From NCBI GenBank assembly GCA_023398815.1, contig JAEWRW010000053.1, positions 24,778-88,777 on the forward strand: a DNA stretch of 64,000 nucleotides, in the 5' to 3' direction. Of the stretch, positions 9,301-19,505 are shown piece by piece. Numbering within the stretch: position 1 is the first letter of the stretch; each line of letters opens with the position of its first letter. Under the pieces are notes generated by a model. It was not told where the DNA came from. It made no database searches and was given only the letters and a program-made list of their open reading frames with translations. A program made the translations under genes and the position numbers. The stretch is from Bacillota bacterium. GTDB lineage: Bacteria; Bacillota; Clostridia; Christensenellales; UMGS416.

Positions 9301-9756
9301 ATGGAGTCCATACGGGATTTTTGGCTGGGCATGAAGGGCGTGCTGCGCGTGTCGCGCCAGGTCATCAACGCGCGACTGGAGCCACTGGGCCTCTCCAGTT
9401 TAGAGGGGGACCTCCTCTTTCACCTGCTGACCGGCGGCGACCAGCCGCACCAGGAGCAGCTGGCCGAGCGGCTGGACATCGGCAAGGCGGCTGTCTCCCG
9501 CGCGGTGGACGCACTGGAGGAAAAAGGGTATGTCCACCGGGTGCAAGCCCGGGGGGATGGGCGGGCACGCTGCGTCGCCCTGACGGGCAAAGCCCGTGCG
9601 GCGGGCGCGGACATCGTGGGCGTCTATGAAACGCTCTACCACATTGCCTGCGCCGGGGTGGAAGCGGAGGAACTGCGTCACATCGGTGCGGTGCTGGCCC
9701 GCGTGGCCGCCAATCTGCAGGCGTTGGGGGTGCAGGAATGCGACAGGAATTCCTAG
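9301..9756 (+). CDS. MarR-family transcriptional regulator
   Basis: 151 residues with the winged-helix pattern of MarR proteins: LDIGKAAVSRAVDALEEKGYVHR is the recognition helix and start of the wing (about 66-88), followed by a basic wing and ALTGKARAAG. I used the ATG at 9301 because GAGGGG stands 10 nt upstream. It is the first gene of an operon: its 3' end overlaps the next gene by 19 nt. It most likely represses its own promoter through the palindrome at 9236-9249. The ligand is unknown. Confidence 0.85.
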   Translation: MESIRDFWLGMKGVLRVSRQVINARLEPLGLSSLEGDLLFHLLTGGDQPHQEQLAERLDIGKAAVSRAVDALEEKGYVHRVQARGDGRARCVALTGKARAAGADIVGVYETLYHIACAGVEAEELRHIGAVLARVAANLQALGVQECDRNS

Positions 9757-10448
9757 CCGGTTTTGGCCTGCTGCTGGGTTATTTTGCCGTGTGCGCCACA
9801 GGTGCGATGGTGCTGCGGCGTTTGGTTGCTCTGCCCACGGAGGTCTTCCGCAAGACGCTGCACATCATCCTGCTGGGCTCCATCCTGGTGCTGACCTATG
9901 GGTTTGCCACGTGGTGGGTGGCGGCGCTGGCGGCGGTGGTGTTCATCGTTCTGGTGTTCCCCATCCTTGCGGCGTTGGAGCGTGTCACCGGCTATTCGGC
10001 GCTGCTGACCGAGCGCAAGCATGGGGAGATCAAGCGCAGCCTGGTCGTGGTGTTCGCCATGTTTTCGGTGCTGCTCGGCGTGTGCTGGGGGTGGCTGGGC
10101 CTACGGTATCTGGTCATTGCCTCGGTGCTGGCCTGGGGGTTGGGCGACGCGGCGGCGGCACTGGTGGGCAAGCGCTTCGGTCGGCACTACATCGAAGGGC
10201 GGTTGGTGGAGGGCCGCAAGAGCCTGGAGGGCACGCTGGCGATGTTCGCCGTGTCGTTTGTGACGGTGCTGGTTGTGCTGCTGACCAATGGCGCGGTGTG
10301 CTGGTATGGTTCTGTGCCCATCGCACTCCTCACGGCGGGGTTGTGCGCGGTGGTGGAGCTCTACACCCGCGGTGGCATGGACACGCTGACCTGCCCGTTC
10401 ACGGCGGCGGCGGTGCTCATCCCGCTGGTGCAACTGTGGAGAGCGTGA
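9738..10448 (+). CDS. Polyprenol/phytol kinase-like membrane protein (SEC59/VTE5 family)
   Basis: 236 residues with about seven membrane segments. RKTLHI (38-43), GDAAAALVGKRFG (136-148) and KSLEG (161-165) match the family of CTP-dependent dolichol, phytol and farnesol kinases, which is distantly related to CdsA cytidylyltransferases. It would phosphorylate a long-chain prenol in the membrane, perhaps for recycling undecaprenol or a quinone side chain. It overlaps marR and precedes a CDF-like gene, so its expression is tied to that regulator. The substrate is inferred from family only. Confidence 0.7.
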   Translation: MRQEFLAGFGLLLGYFAVCATGAMVLRRLVALPTEVFRKTLHIILLGSILVLTYGFATWWVAALAAVVFIVLVFPILAALERVTGYSALLTERKHGEIKRSLVVVFAMFSVLLGVCWGWLGLRYLVIASVLAWGLGDAAAALVGKRFGRHYIEGRLVEGRKSLEGTLAMFAVSFVTVLVVLLTNGAVCWYGSVPIALLTAGLCAVVELYTRGGMDTLTCPFTAAAVLIPLVQLWRA

Positions 10449-10452
10449 GGCC

Positions 10453-11136
10453 GTGAAAACAAAGAGGGGTGAACGCACGCTGCTGGCTTCGGTGGTGCTG
10501 AGCGCCCCGGGGCCGCTCGTCGTGGGTCTGGGCCTGCTGCTGGGCCATTCCTCCACCCAGCTGGCGGACTTTGTCCGCCGCACGGCGGAGCTCGGTGCCA
10601 TCGTCGTCTCCTGGCTGGTGTTTCGCCGGGTGCACGCGGGGGCGGGGGAGGACGTAGCGCGTAGAGCTCGCCTGGAGCGCACCGCCAACGCCTGCGTGGG
10701 CGCGGCCATGTGCCTCTCCGGTGCGGCCATGTTGCTCCTGGCGTTCTTGGCGCCTCGTTCCCAACAGGGCAATGTACTACCGGGACTTGCCATCGCCGTG
10801 CTGGGCGTCACCACCAACTCCTGGTTCTGGCTGCGCTACCGGGGGCTGCACCGCGCCAAGCCCGACGCCATTCTGGCCGTGCAGAGCCGGCTCTACCGCG
10901 CCAAGTCGCTGGTGGATGGCTGTGTCACCGTGGCTCTGGCCGTCGTGGCCTTGGCCCCGGCCACCCTGGCCGCCCGGTGGGTGGACTTGGGCGGTTCGGT
11001 CGTGGTGGCGGCCTACCTCATCGCCAATGGACTCATCACCCTGCGCAATGACAACACGCCGGCTCTGGCGGCGGAGCCCGCCACCGCCCCGGAGCCGCTG
11101 GTGGCCGAACCCGGCCAAGGCCCGGAGTGCCGCTGA
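10453..11136 (+). CDS. CDF-like membrane protein with degenerate metal site
   Basis: 227 residues with six predicted membrane segments in the order seen in cation diffusion facilitators. The segment STQLADFVRRTAE (33-45) stands where TM2 of CDF transporters carries its metal aspartates, and KSLVDG (151-156) where TM5 carries HxxxD. Only one acidic residue remains in each (Asp39, Asp155) and the histidine is Lys151. The usual C-terminal cytoplasmic domain is missing, replaced by a Pro/Ala/Glu-rich tail. It starts with GTG at 10453, directly after the kinase-like gene. It may therefore not transport metal at all. Confidence 0.5.
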   Translation: MKTKRGERTLLASVVLSAPGPLVVGLGLLLGHSSTQLADFVRRTAELGAIVVSWLVFRRVHAGAGEDVARRARLERTANACVGAAMCLSGAAMLLLAFLAPRSQQGNVLPGLAIAVLGVTTNSWFWLRYRGLHRAKPDAILAVQSRLYRAKSLVDGCVTVALAVVALAPATLAARWVDLGGSVVVAAYLIANGLITLRNDNTPALAAEPATAPEPLVAEPGQGPECR

Positions 11137-11186
11137 CCCCCACGCGAAGGTCGAATTTGCTATCAATCCATTTGGCCCCTGCCGCG

Positions 11187-11219
11187 CTGCTGTGGATGCC
11201 GCGATCGGCGCTTTTTTGT
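11187..11219 (+). terminator. Weak terminator after the marR operon
   Basis: A GC-rich imperfect hairpin ending in GCCGCGATCGGCGC is followed by a run of six T. The stem is short, so this is tentative. The remaining sequence up to 11320 shows nothing else. Confidence 0.4.
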
Positions 11220-11320
11220 ACCATGGCAGTGCTCGTTTTCTACCAGATTTCCCCGTCGTAGGTGTTCCCTAAAGGCCGCATAAAGTTTGTTAAGAAACGT
11301 AAAACAAAGCCGACGGCGTA

Positions 11321-11349
11321 TTGACAAAAACAGGGGTGCGACTTATAGT
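11321..11349 (+). promoter_or_regulatory. Sigma-A promoter of the heat-shock operon
   Basis: TTGACA and TATAGT are separated by 17 bp and stand directly before the CIRCE element. Confidence 0.88.
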
Positions 11350-11357
11350 ATTCCCTG

Positions 11358-11384
11358 TTAGCACTCCTCGGTTTCGAGTGCTAA
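11358..11384 (+). promoter_or_regulatory. CIRCE operator (HrcA binding site)
   Basis: TTAGCACTC, 9 bp, GAGTGCTAA: an exact match to the CIRCE consensus. It overlaps the expected transcription start, so HrcA bound here would block the operon until heat shock. Confidence 0.97.
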
Positions 11385-11407
11385 CAACTAGAGAGGACGG
11401 AAAGGAA

Positions 11408-12472
11408 ATGGAGCTCAGCCCGCGGAAAATGCGCCTCTTGCAGGCGATCATCGACGACTACATCGCCACGGCGGTGCCGGTGGGTTCACGCACCATCTCC
11501 CGCAAGTACATGTCCGAGTATTCGGCCGCCACCATCCGCAACGAGATGAGCGACCTGGAGGAGATGGGCCTGCTGGAACAGCCCCACACCTCTGCCGGGC
11601 GGGTGCCCAGCGACCTGGCGTACCGCATCTATGTGGATCGGCTGCTGCAGGTGGGGGAGCTCACCAACGACGAGGCCACCAACGTCCGGCGCTACTTTGG
11701 CCGCCGGATGGACGAGATGGAGCAGGTAGTGAAGAACGCCGCCCGGGTGTTGAGCGACCTGACCGACTACACCTCACTGGTGCTGGCGCCCCAGCTGGCC
11801 AAGACCACCGTGAAGCGCCTGCAACTGGTGCCGGTGACCCAGGGCACGGCCCTGGTGGTGCTGGTGACCGACGCGGCCATCGTGAAGGACACGATCATCC
11901 GCGTGCCGCAGGACATGACCAGCGACGAACTGCACGGCATCTCCGAGGCGCTGACCCGCCGGTTTGCCGGTCGCTCCATCGCTGAGATCAACATCAACAC
12001 CGTGGACGAGATTCTGCGCGACCTGGCGTTGCACCGCCAGTTTTTTGAGACGCTGACCGAGACGCTGAGCCGCAGCGCCAACACCGAGCAGAACGACATG
12101 GTGCTGGACGGTGCCTACAACATCTTCCACCACCCGGAGTACCGCAACGACATGGAGCGGGCCCAGTCGTTCCTGATGGCCATGGGGGCCACCGACAAGC
12201 TGCAGGAGATGCTGGCGCGCTCCACGCGATGGGAGTTCACCATCACCATCGGGCGGGAGAACGACATCGACGCTCTGAAGAACAACTCGGTCGTGACCGC
12301 CACTTATAAACTAGGCGATCGGCCGGTGGGGTCTCTGGGGGTCATCGGCCCCACACGAATGGATTACAACCGGGTCATCCGGCTCTTAAACCACATCAGC
12401 CAATCCCTCGGCGAGATCGTGGGCAATATGTTGGGAGAGGGACAACAAAACGACAAAGGGGACCATGCATGA
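11408..12472 (+). CDS. hrcA: Heat-inducible transcription repressor HrcA
   Basis: 354 residues. The N-terminal winged helix (MELSPRKMRLLQAIIDDYI, then SAATIRNEMSDLEEMG) and the C-terminal GAF-like dimerisation region ending in GPTRMDYNRVI are characteristic of HrcA. The ATG at 11408 follows GGAAAGGA; the open frame extends upstream across the operator and was not used. It is autoregulated through the CIRCE site just upstream. The stop overlaps the grpE start by 4 nt (ATGA). Confidence 0.97.
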   Translation: MELSPRKMRLLQAIIDDYIATAVPVGSRTISRKYMSEYSAATIRNEMSDLEEMGLLEQPHTSAGRVPSDLAYRIYVDRLLQVGELTNDEATNVRRYFGRRMDEMEQVVKNAARVLSDLTDYTSLVLAPQLAKTTVKRLQLVPVTQGTALVVLVTDAAIVKDTIIRVPQDMTSDELHGISEALTRRFAGRSIAEININTVDEILRDLALHRQFFETLTETLSRSANTEQNDMVLDGAYNIFHHPEYRNDMERAQSFLMAMGATDKLQEMLARSTRWEFTITIGRENDIDALKNNSVVTATYKLGDRPVGSLGVIGPTRMDYNRVIRLLNHISQSLGEIVGNMLGEGQQNDKGDHA

Positions 12473-13032
12473 CGAAGAAGAAGACGCAGCCCGAAGCCGA
12501 AGAGCGAAACGCCCAGCAGACGCCCGCGGACACCGCGCCGCCCGCCGACGCCGAGCCCGCGGCCGGTGCGGCAACCCCCCAGCCCGAGGCCGACAAGGCA
12601 CTGGAGGAGGCCCAGCGCCAGCGGGACGAGTACATTGCCCTGGCCCAGCGCGTGCAGGCGGACTTTGACAATTACCGCCGCCGCAACCAGAACGTTCGCC
12701 AGGACGCCTATGACGAGGGCGTGCGCGACACGCTCACCAAGCTCCTGCCGGTGCTCGACAACCTCGAGCGCGCCAGCGCCGCCCAAGGCTCCGAGGACGC
12801 CATCCGCGAGGGGGTGCAGATGGTCTTGAAGCAGACGCTTGCCATGCTCACCGCCGCCGGGGTGGAGGAGATTGCCGCCGAGGGCGTGGCCTTTGACCCC
12901 AATGTGCACAACGCCGTGATGCAGGAGCCGGCCGACGGCGTGGAGAGTGGCACCATCACCATGGTGCTGCAGAAGGGCTACACCCAGGGCGCCAAAGTGC
13001 TGCGCCACAGCATGGTCAAGGTGGCCCAGTAA
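12469..13032 (+). CDS. grpE: Nucleotide exchange factor GrpE
   Basis: 187 residues with an acidic, disordered N-terminus of about 45 residues, the long coiled coil (ALEEAQRQRDEYIALAQRVQADFDNYRRR) and the C-terminal beta domain containing GVEEIAAEGVAFDPNVHNAV. It releases ADP from DnaK. It is translationally coupled to hrcA. Confidence 0.96.
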   Translation: MTKKKTQPEAEERNAQQTPADTAPPADAEPAAGAATPQPEADKALEEAQRQRDEYIALAQRVQADFDNYRRRNQNVRQDAYDEGVRDTLTKLLPVLDNLERASAAQGSEDAIREGVQMVLKQTLAMLTAAGVEEIAAEGVAFDPNVHNAVMQEPADGVESGTITMVLQKGYTQGAKVLRHSMVKVAQ

Positions 13033-13125
13033 ACAAAGAGGGCGACGCGGGCATCCGCGTGAACCAACATACATAAAGCATACAGAGCAAAGAAAACGAA
13101 TTGAACGTTTGGGAGGAATTCATCC

Positions 13126-14961
<1,836 letters not shown>

Positions 14962-14975
14962 CCACCGGCACACCA

Positions 14976-15004
14976 GCCCCCTCTCCCTTTCTGGGGGAGG
15001 GGGC
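14976..15004 (+). terminator. Strong hairpin after dnaK without a T-run (attenuator or 3' stabiliser)
   Basis: The arms GCCCCCTCTCCC and GGGGGAGGGGGC pair with one wobble around a 5-nt loop. The following sequence is not T-rich. Partial termination or mRNA stabilisation is more likely than a full stop, because the cluster continues on the same strand. Confidence 0.5.
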
Positions 15005-15072
15005 ATCGTGCGTAGAATGACCCGCTGAGGGAGTGCGGCAGAAGGGGAGGATGCACCATCGCCTTCGCGACT

Positions 15073-15714
15073 GTGGAGCCGGGGTTCCGGCACGCCTTTT
15101 CTGCCGCGTGGCAGGCTTACTGCGACGGCAACATCCCCATCGGTGCCGCCATCCTCAATGAGGACGGCGCGGTGGTGGCGGTGGGCCGCAACAGCGTCTA
15201 TGGCAAACGGCCAGTAGGAACGGTCAGCAACCACCCGCTGGCCCACGCCGAGCTCAACGCCATCCTGCAGGTGAATGGGCTCACCGATGAACAGGTGGGG
15301 CGCTACACCTTGTACACTACCATGGAGCCCTGCCCGCTGTGCTTTGGCGCCACGGTGATGGGCCGCATCCGGCGGCTGCGCTTTGCCGCCCGGGACGAAT
15401 ACGCCGGTGCGGCCGGCCTCAATGGCGCGACCGAGTTCCTGCGGCGGGAGAGGCTGGACATCACCGGCCCCGACCCGCTGCTGGAAGGGCTGCAGATTGC
15501 CCTCATCGTTGCCCGCCGTCTCCACCTGGCACTGGCGGGGAGTGAGGAATTCCTCACCATGTACCGGCGCGATTGCCCCCTTGGGGTCGCCGTGGGGGAG
15601 CGACTGGCACAATCTGGCTGGCTGGAGGAGAAAGCAGCTGCCAGTGCGTCTGCTGACGTGGTTTGCGATCATGTGTTACTCCGGCTCATGGAAGGCAGCG
15701 CATCCGCCATTTGA
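15073..15714 (+). CDS. Nucleoside/cytidine deaminase-like zinc hydrolase
   Basis: 213 residues. The zinc-deaminase signature is complete: HAELNAI (His and catalytic Glu) and EPCPLCFG (two Cys ligands). This is the pattern of guanine/cytosine and tRNA-adenosine deaminases. After the core there are about 80 extra residues of unknown role. The GTG at 15073 has its SD (GGGGAGG) 22 nt upstream; an in-frame ATC at 15058 lies at the ideal distance of 7 nt, so the true start may be non-canonical. It is inserted between dnaK and dnaJ, an unusual place for such a gene. The exact substrate is not known. Confidence 0.75.
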   Translation: MEPGFRHAFSAAWQAYCDGNIPIGAAILNEDGAVVAVGRNSVYGKRPVGTVSNHPLAHAELNAILQVNGLTDEQVGRYTLYTTMEPCPLCFGATVMGRIRRLRFAARDEYAGAAGLNGATEFLRRERLDITGPDPLLEGLQIALIVARRLHLALAGSEEFLTMYRRDCPLGVAVGERLAQSGWLEEKAAASASADVVCDHVLLRLMEGSASAI

Positions 15715-15783
15715 TGGATGGCAGGGGATGCGGTAGAATACATTGTTACGGATCAATGGTTGGAAGAGGTAGAAGGAAGATTC

Positions 15784-16920
15784 ATGGCTGAGAAGCGCGA
15801 CTATTACGAGGTGCTGGGCGTGGAACGCAACGCCAGCGACGACGACATCAAGCGGGCGTTCCGCAAGCTCGCCAAGCAATACCACCCCGATGTGAACGAC
15901 GGGGACAAGGACTCTGAGGCCAAGTTCAAGGAAGTCAACGAGGCCTACGAGGTGCTCTCCGACGGCGAGAAGCGTTCCCGCTACGATCAGTTCGGCCATG
16001 CGGGCACCCAGCCCGGCGCTGGGTTCGACGGCGGGTTCAACCAGTATGGCGGCTTTGGCGACATCGGGGACATCTTCGATATGTTCACCGGCGGCATGTT
16101 CGGCGGCAGGCAGGCCAGCCGCCGCAACGGCCCCCAGGCGGGCAGCGACCTGCAGTATGACCTCAGCCTGAGCTTTGAGGAGGCGGCCTTCGGCGTGGAG
16201 CGGGAGATCACCTTCCAGCGGGAGGACAACTGCGACACCTGCGGCGGCACAGGGGCCAAACCCGGCACCAACCGCAAGACCTGCACCACCTGCAAGGGCC
16301 GGGGGCAGGTCAGCAGCAACGTGCGCACCCCCCTGGGGATGATGAGCACCAGCCGCCCCTGCCCGGATTGCCACGGCGAGGGCACGATCCTCGAGAGCCC
16401 ATGCCTCGATTGCAGCGGCCACGGCCACGTGCGCAAACGCCGGACGCTGAAGGTCAAGGTGCCGGCGGGCATCGACAATGACCAGCGCATCTCCATTCGT
16501 GGGGAGGGCGAGGCCGGTACCCGCGGCGGCCCCCATGGCGACCTGTATGTGCGCATATCGGTGCGGCCCCACAAGCTCTTCCAGCGGGAGGGCTTCCACC
16601 TGCGGATGGAAATGCCCATCACCTTCACCCAGGCCGCGCTGGGAGACAAGGTGGATGTGCCCACACTGGAGGGGCCGGTCACCTTCACCATCCCCGAGGG
16701 CACCCAGCCCGAGACGACCTTCCGGCTGGAGGGTCGGGGCATCCAACGCCTGCAGGGCCGCGGCAAGGGGGATCTGTTTGTCAAGGTGAAGCTGGAGGTG
16801 CCCCAGAAGCTGGACACCAAGCAGAAGGATCTGCTCAAACAGTTTGAGTCGTCCCTCAACGGTAAAAACCACTACAAAGAGCGCAAGAGCTTTGCGGATA
16901 AGCTGAAGGAACTGTTCTAG
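15784..16920 (+). CDS. dnaJ: Co-chaperone DnaJ (Hsp40)
   Basis: 378 residues: a J domain with HPD in YHPDVND (about residue 34), a Gly/Phe-rich linker with GGFGDIGDIFDMFTGG, four CxxCxGxG zinc motifs (CDTCGGTG, CTTCKGRG, CPDCHGEG, CLDCSGHG) and the C-terminal substrate domains. It stimulates DnaK ATPase and delivers clients. I used the ATG at 15784 preceded by AGAAGGAAG. Confidence 0.98.
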   Translation: MAEKRDYYEVLGVERNASDDDIKRAFRKLAKQYHPDVNDGDKDSEAKFKEVNEAYEVLSDGEKRSRYDQFGHAGTQPGAGFDGGFNQYGGFGDIGDIFDMFTGGMFGGRQASRRNGPQAGSDLQYDLSLSFEEAAFGVEREITFQREDNCDTCGGTGAKPGTNRKTCTTCKGRGQVSSNVRTPLGMMSTSRPCPDCHGEGTILESPCLDCSGHGHVRKRRTLKVKVPAGIDNDQRISIRGEGEAGTRGGPHGDLYVRISVRPHKLFQREGFHLRMEMPITFTQAALGDKVDVPTLEGPVTFTIPEGTQPETTFRLEGRGIQRLQGRGKGDLFVKVKLEVPQKLDTKQKDLLKQFESSLNGKNHYKERKSFADKLKELF

Positions 16921-16948
16921 GGCGATACCGCACAAATGGAGTGGTCGG

Positions 16949-17117
16949 ATTGCGCAGAGGATTTTCTTGTCCTGCAAGGCGGAGGAAGGAGCTTATGCCA
17001 CAGAGCATAGGCGACTGACCGGTTGCAGGGGCGAGCAGCACACGAAGTGTGCGACCAGCCCGACAACGCGGCAGGGCGAAAAAAGACCAAGCAAGACGGC
17101 CGCTGGCTTTGTGCGAT
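16949..17117 (+). ncRNA. Candidate structured RNA element between dnaJ and prmA
   Basis: About 170 nt with nested pairing. The ends ATTGCGCAGAG (16949-16959) and CTTTGTGCGAT (17107-17117) pair at all 11 positions if G-U wobbles are allowed. Inside them, 16962-16975 pairs with 17071-17083 with one mismatch. Two internal hairpins are GCTTATGC/GCATAGGC (16991-17012) and GCACAC-GAA-GTGTGC (17038-17052). The wobbles only work on the plus-strand RNA, which argues for function in the mRNA or as a processed RNA. No open frame with a ribosome site is present. Its class is unknown; it may also be a dispersed genomic repeat. Confidence 0.5.
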
Positions 17118-17149
17118 GTTGCCCTTGCCGCCCGGAGCGCCACAATACG

Positions 17150-17173
17150 AAGGAGGAGGAGGGCCCGCCCTCC
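17150..17173 (+). promoter_or_regulatory. prmA ribosome site with hairpin between SD and start codon
   Basis: AAGGAGGAGG begins 34 nt before the prmA ATG, too far for normal initiation. GGAGGGC and GCCCTCC (17158-17173) can fold between them, which would bring the SD to about 10 nt from the ATG. Confidence 0.45.
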
Positions 17174-17183
17174 GCACGTTCAC

Positions 17184-18125
17184 ATGGATTGGAAGGAAGT
17201 CACCGTCACCACCACCACCGAGGGGGCGGACATCGTCTCGGCGATCCTCATCGAGGCCGGCGCCACCGGCACGGCCATTGCCGACCGGGCCGAGGTGGAG
17301 GCCCAGCAGCGTGCCCCCGGCGACTGGGATTACATCGACGAGAACATCCTGAGCAGCATGGATGAGTTTGCACGGGTGACGGCCTGGTACCCGATGGATG
17401 GCCGCCTGCCCGATACGCTGGCGTTCCTGCGCCAGCGGTTGGGTGACCTGCCCGGCCTGGCGCTGGACATCCCCCTGGGGCCGTTGACGCTCGCCACCGA
17501 CGACGTGCGGGATGAGGACTGGGAGAACAACTGGAAGCAGTATTACAAGCCGTTCCCGGTGGGGGAACGGCTGTTGGTGCGCCCGGTGTGGGAGCCCTCT
17601 GAGGGCGGTGAGCGGCTGGAGCTGGTGATGGAGCCGGGTATGGCCTTTGGTACCGGCACCCACGAGACGACGTTCCTCTGCCTGGAGCTGCTGCAGGGCG
17701 TGGTGAACCCCGGCGACCTCGTCTGGGACATCGGCTGCGGCACCGGCATCCTGGGGGTGGCGGCGGTGTTGCTGGGTGCGGGGCAGGTGGTGGCAGTGGA
17801 CCGCGATCCCGTGGCCGTGTCAGCCGCGCGCATCAATGGCGACCTCAACCAAACCGGTGAGCGGCTCGACGTGCGGCAGGGCGACCTGCTGAAGGGCCTG
17901 GTGGGCACGCCACGGGTCATCGTGGCCAACATCATTGCTGAGGTGGTGGCCGGCATGGCGGCTGACGCCTATGCCGCGATTGACCCCAGCGGCGCGTTCC
18001 TGTGCTCGGGCATCATCCTGGCGCGGGAGGAGCTGGTGCGTGACGCCCTCGAGAGCGCCGGCTTCGCCGTGACCGACGTGCGCCACATGGGCGAATGGGT
18101 GGCCATGCTGGCCCGCAAGCCATGA
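17184..18125 (+). CDS. prmA: Ribosomal protein L11 methyltransferase PrmA
   Basis: 313 residues. The N-terminal L11-recognition domain begins MDWKEVTVTTTTEG as in other PrmA proteins, which fixes the start. The catalytic domain has MAFGTGTHETT and the SAM loop WDIGCGTGILGVAA. It trimethylates L11, whose gene is in this window at 24.9 kb. The stop overlaps the mtaB start by 4 nt. Confidence 0.95.
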   Translation: MDWKEVTVTTTTEGADIVSAILIEAGATGTAIADRAEVEAQQRAPGDWDYIDENILSSMDEFARVTAWYPMDGRLPDTLAFLRQRLGDLPGLALDIPLGPLTLATDDVRDEDWENNWKQYYKPFPVGERLLVRPVWEPSEGGERLELVMEPGMAFGTGTHETTFLCLELLQGVVNPGDLVWDIGCGTGILGVAAVLLGAGQVVAVDRDPVAVSAARINGDLNQTGERLDVRQGDLLKGLVGTPRVIVANIIAEVVAGMAADAYAAIDPSGAFLCSGIILAREELVRDALESAGFAVTDVRHMGEWVAMLARKP

Positions 18126-19411
18126 GCGAGCGCCGCCGCGCGGCCGTCGTCACCCTGGGCTGCAAGGTCAACTGGTACGATTCCCGCGCCATGGCTGATG
18201 CCCTGGCCGCCGCGGGGTTTGAACTGGTGGAGGAAGGCGAGCCCGCCGATGTCTACCTTGTGAACACCTGCGCGGTGACAGCCGAGGCCGAGCGTAAGAG
18301 CCGCCAAACCATCCGCAAGCTCCACCGCCTGCACCCCGGCGCGGCCATCGTGGCCGCAGGCTGCTACGCCCAGGGCGACCCGGCGGCGCTGGCGGGGTTG
18401 GAGGGTGTCACCGCCGTGTGCGGGGCAGGCGACCGTGCCGCTGCCGCCCGCGTGGCGGCCGAGGGGGGTACCGGCGTGTTCCTATCGGAAATTGAAGGCA
18501 CCTACGAAGACCTGGGGGCCGCGGGGCAGCAGGGGCATACCCGCGCCGTGTTGAAGATACAGGATGGCTGCGACGCCTTCTGCACCTACTGCATCATTCC
18601 CTCGCTGCGGGGCGCGCCGCGCAGCCGCCAGCCCGAGGCCATCGAGGCCGAGGCCCGCGCGCTCGTCGCTCGTGGGTTTCAGGAGATTGTGCTCGTGGGC
18701 ATCAACCTCTCGCTTTATGGGCGCGATTTGCCGGGGCAGCCAACGCTGGCCGACGCGGTGGAACGTGCCGCTGCCTCCGGCGTGGCGCGGGTGCGGCTGG
18801 GCTCGCTGGACCCGGAGGTCATCGACGAGGAATTCCTGGGCAGGCTGGCGGCGGTGGGTAGCTTCTGCCCCCACTTCCATCTATCGCTGCAGGCGGGCTG
18901 TGCCGCCACCTTGAAGCGCATGGGCCGCCACTACACCCCGGAGAACTTTGCCGACCGGTTGACGCTGGTGCGGCGCGTGTTCCCCGGTGCGGGGGTCACC
19001 GCCGACGTCATCGTTGGCTTTCCCGGTGAGAGCGACGAGGATTTCACCCAATCGGCGGCCTTCGTGCAGGGCTGTGGGTTCCTCAAGACCCACGTGTTCC
19101 CCTACTCTCGCCGGCGGGGCACGGCAGCTGACCGCATGGAAGGCCACCTACCCCAGGCGGTGAAGGAGGCCCGTGCCGCGGCCATGGCCGCCGGTGCGGC
19201 GCAGGCCACGGCCCAGGCGCTGGGTGCCATGGTCGGGCGGGTGGAGGACGTGCTCTTTGAGGACGAAACTGACCGCCCCGGCTGGCTTCGTGGCTATACC
19301 GCCGGCTATGCTGAGGTCGTCGCCCCTGTGGGGGTGGAGGCAGCCGGGCAGTTGCTGGCGGTGCGCCTCACAGCGGTGGAGGACGAGCGCCTGATCGGTG
19401 AGCCTGCATGA
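18122..19411 (+). CDS. mtaB: tRNA t6A37 methylthiotransferase MtaB
   Basis: 429 residues of the MiaB/MtaB class. The N-terminal UPF0004 domain has its three cluster cysteines in TLGCKVN (Cys14), NTCAVT (Cys50) and GCYAQGD (Cys81). The radical-SAM motif is CDAFCTYC (150-157), and a C-terminal TRAM-like region follows. It adds a methylthio group to t6A37 of tRNAs reading ANN codons. The TLGCKVN and NTCAVT variants are those of MtaB rather than MiaB. It is coupled to prmA. Confidence 0.93.
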   Translation: MSERRRAAVVTLGCKVNWYDSRAMADALAAAGFELVEEGEPADVYLVNTCAVTAEAERKSRQTIRKLHRLHPGAAIVAAGCYAQGDPAALAGLEGVTAVCGAGDRAAAARVAAEGGTGVFLSEIEGTYEDLGAAGQQGHTRAVLKIQDGCDAFCTYCIIPSLRGAPRSRQPEAIEAEARALVARGFQEIVLVGINLSLYGRDLPGQPTLADAVERAAASGVARVRLGSLDPEVIDEEFLGRLAAVGSFCPHFHLSLQAGCAATLKRMGRHYTPENFADRLTLVRRVFPGAGVTADVIVGFPGESDEDFTQSAAFVQGCGFLKTHVFPYSRRRGTAADRMEGHLPQAVKEARAAAMAAGAAQATAQALGAMVGRVEDVLFEDETDRPGWLRGYTAGYAEVVAPVGVEAAGQLLAVRLTAVEDERLIGEPA

Positions 19412-19505
19412 GCCAGGCATTGGTTCGCGTTGGCAGAATAAACGCGGCCCCGGCGTGGGCATAAAAAGAGCGGTTGCTTGACACAAGACACAAGGAGGCC
19501 AGACG

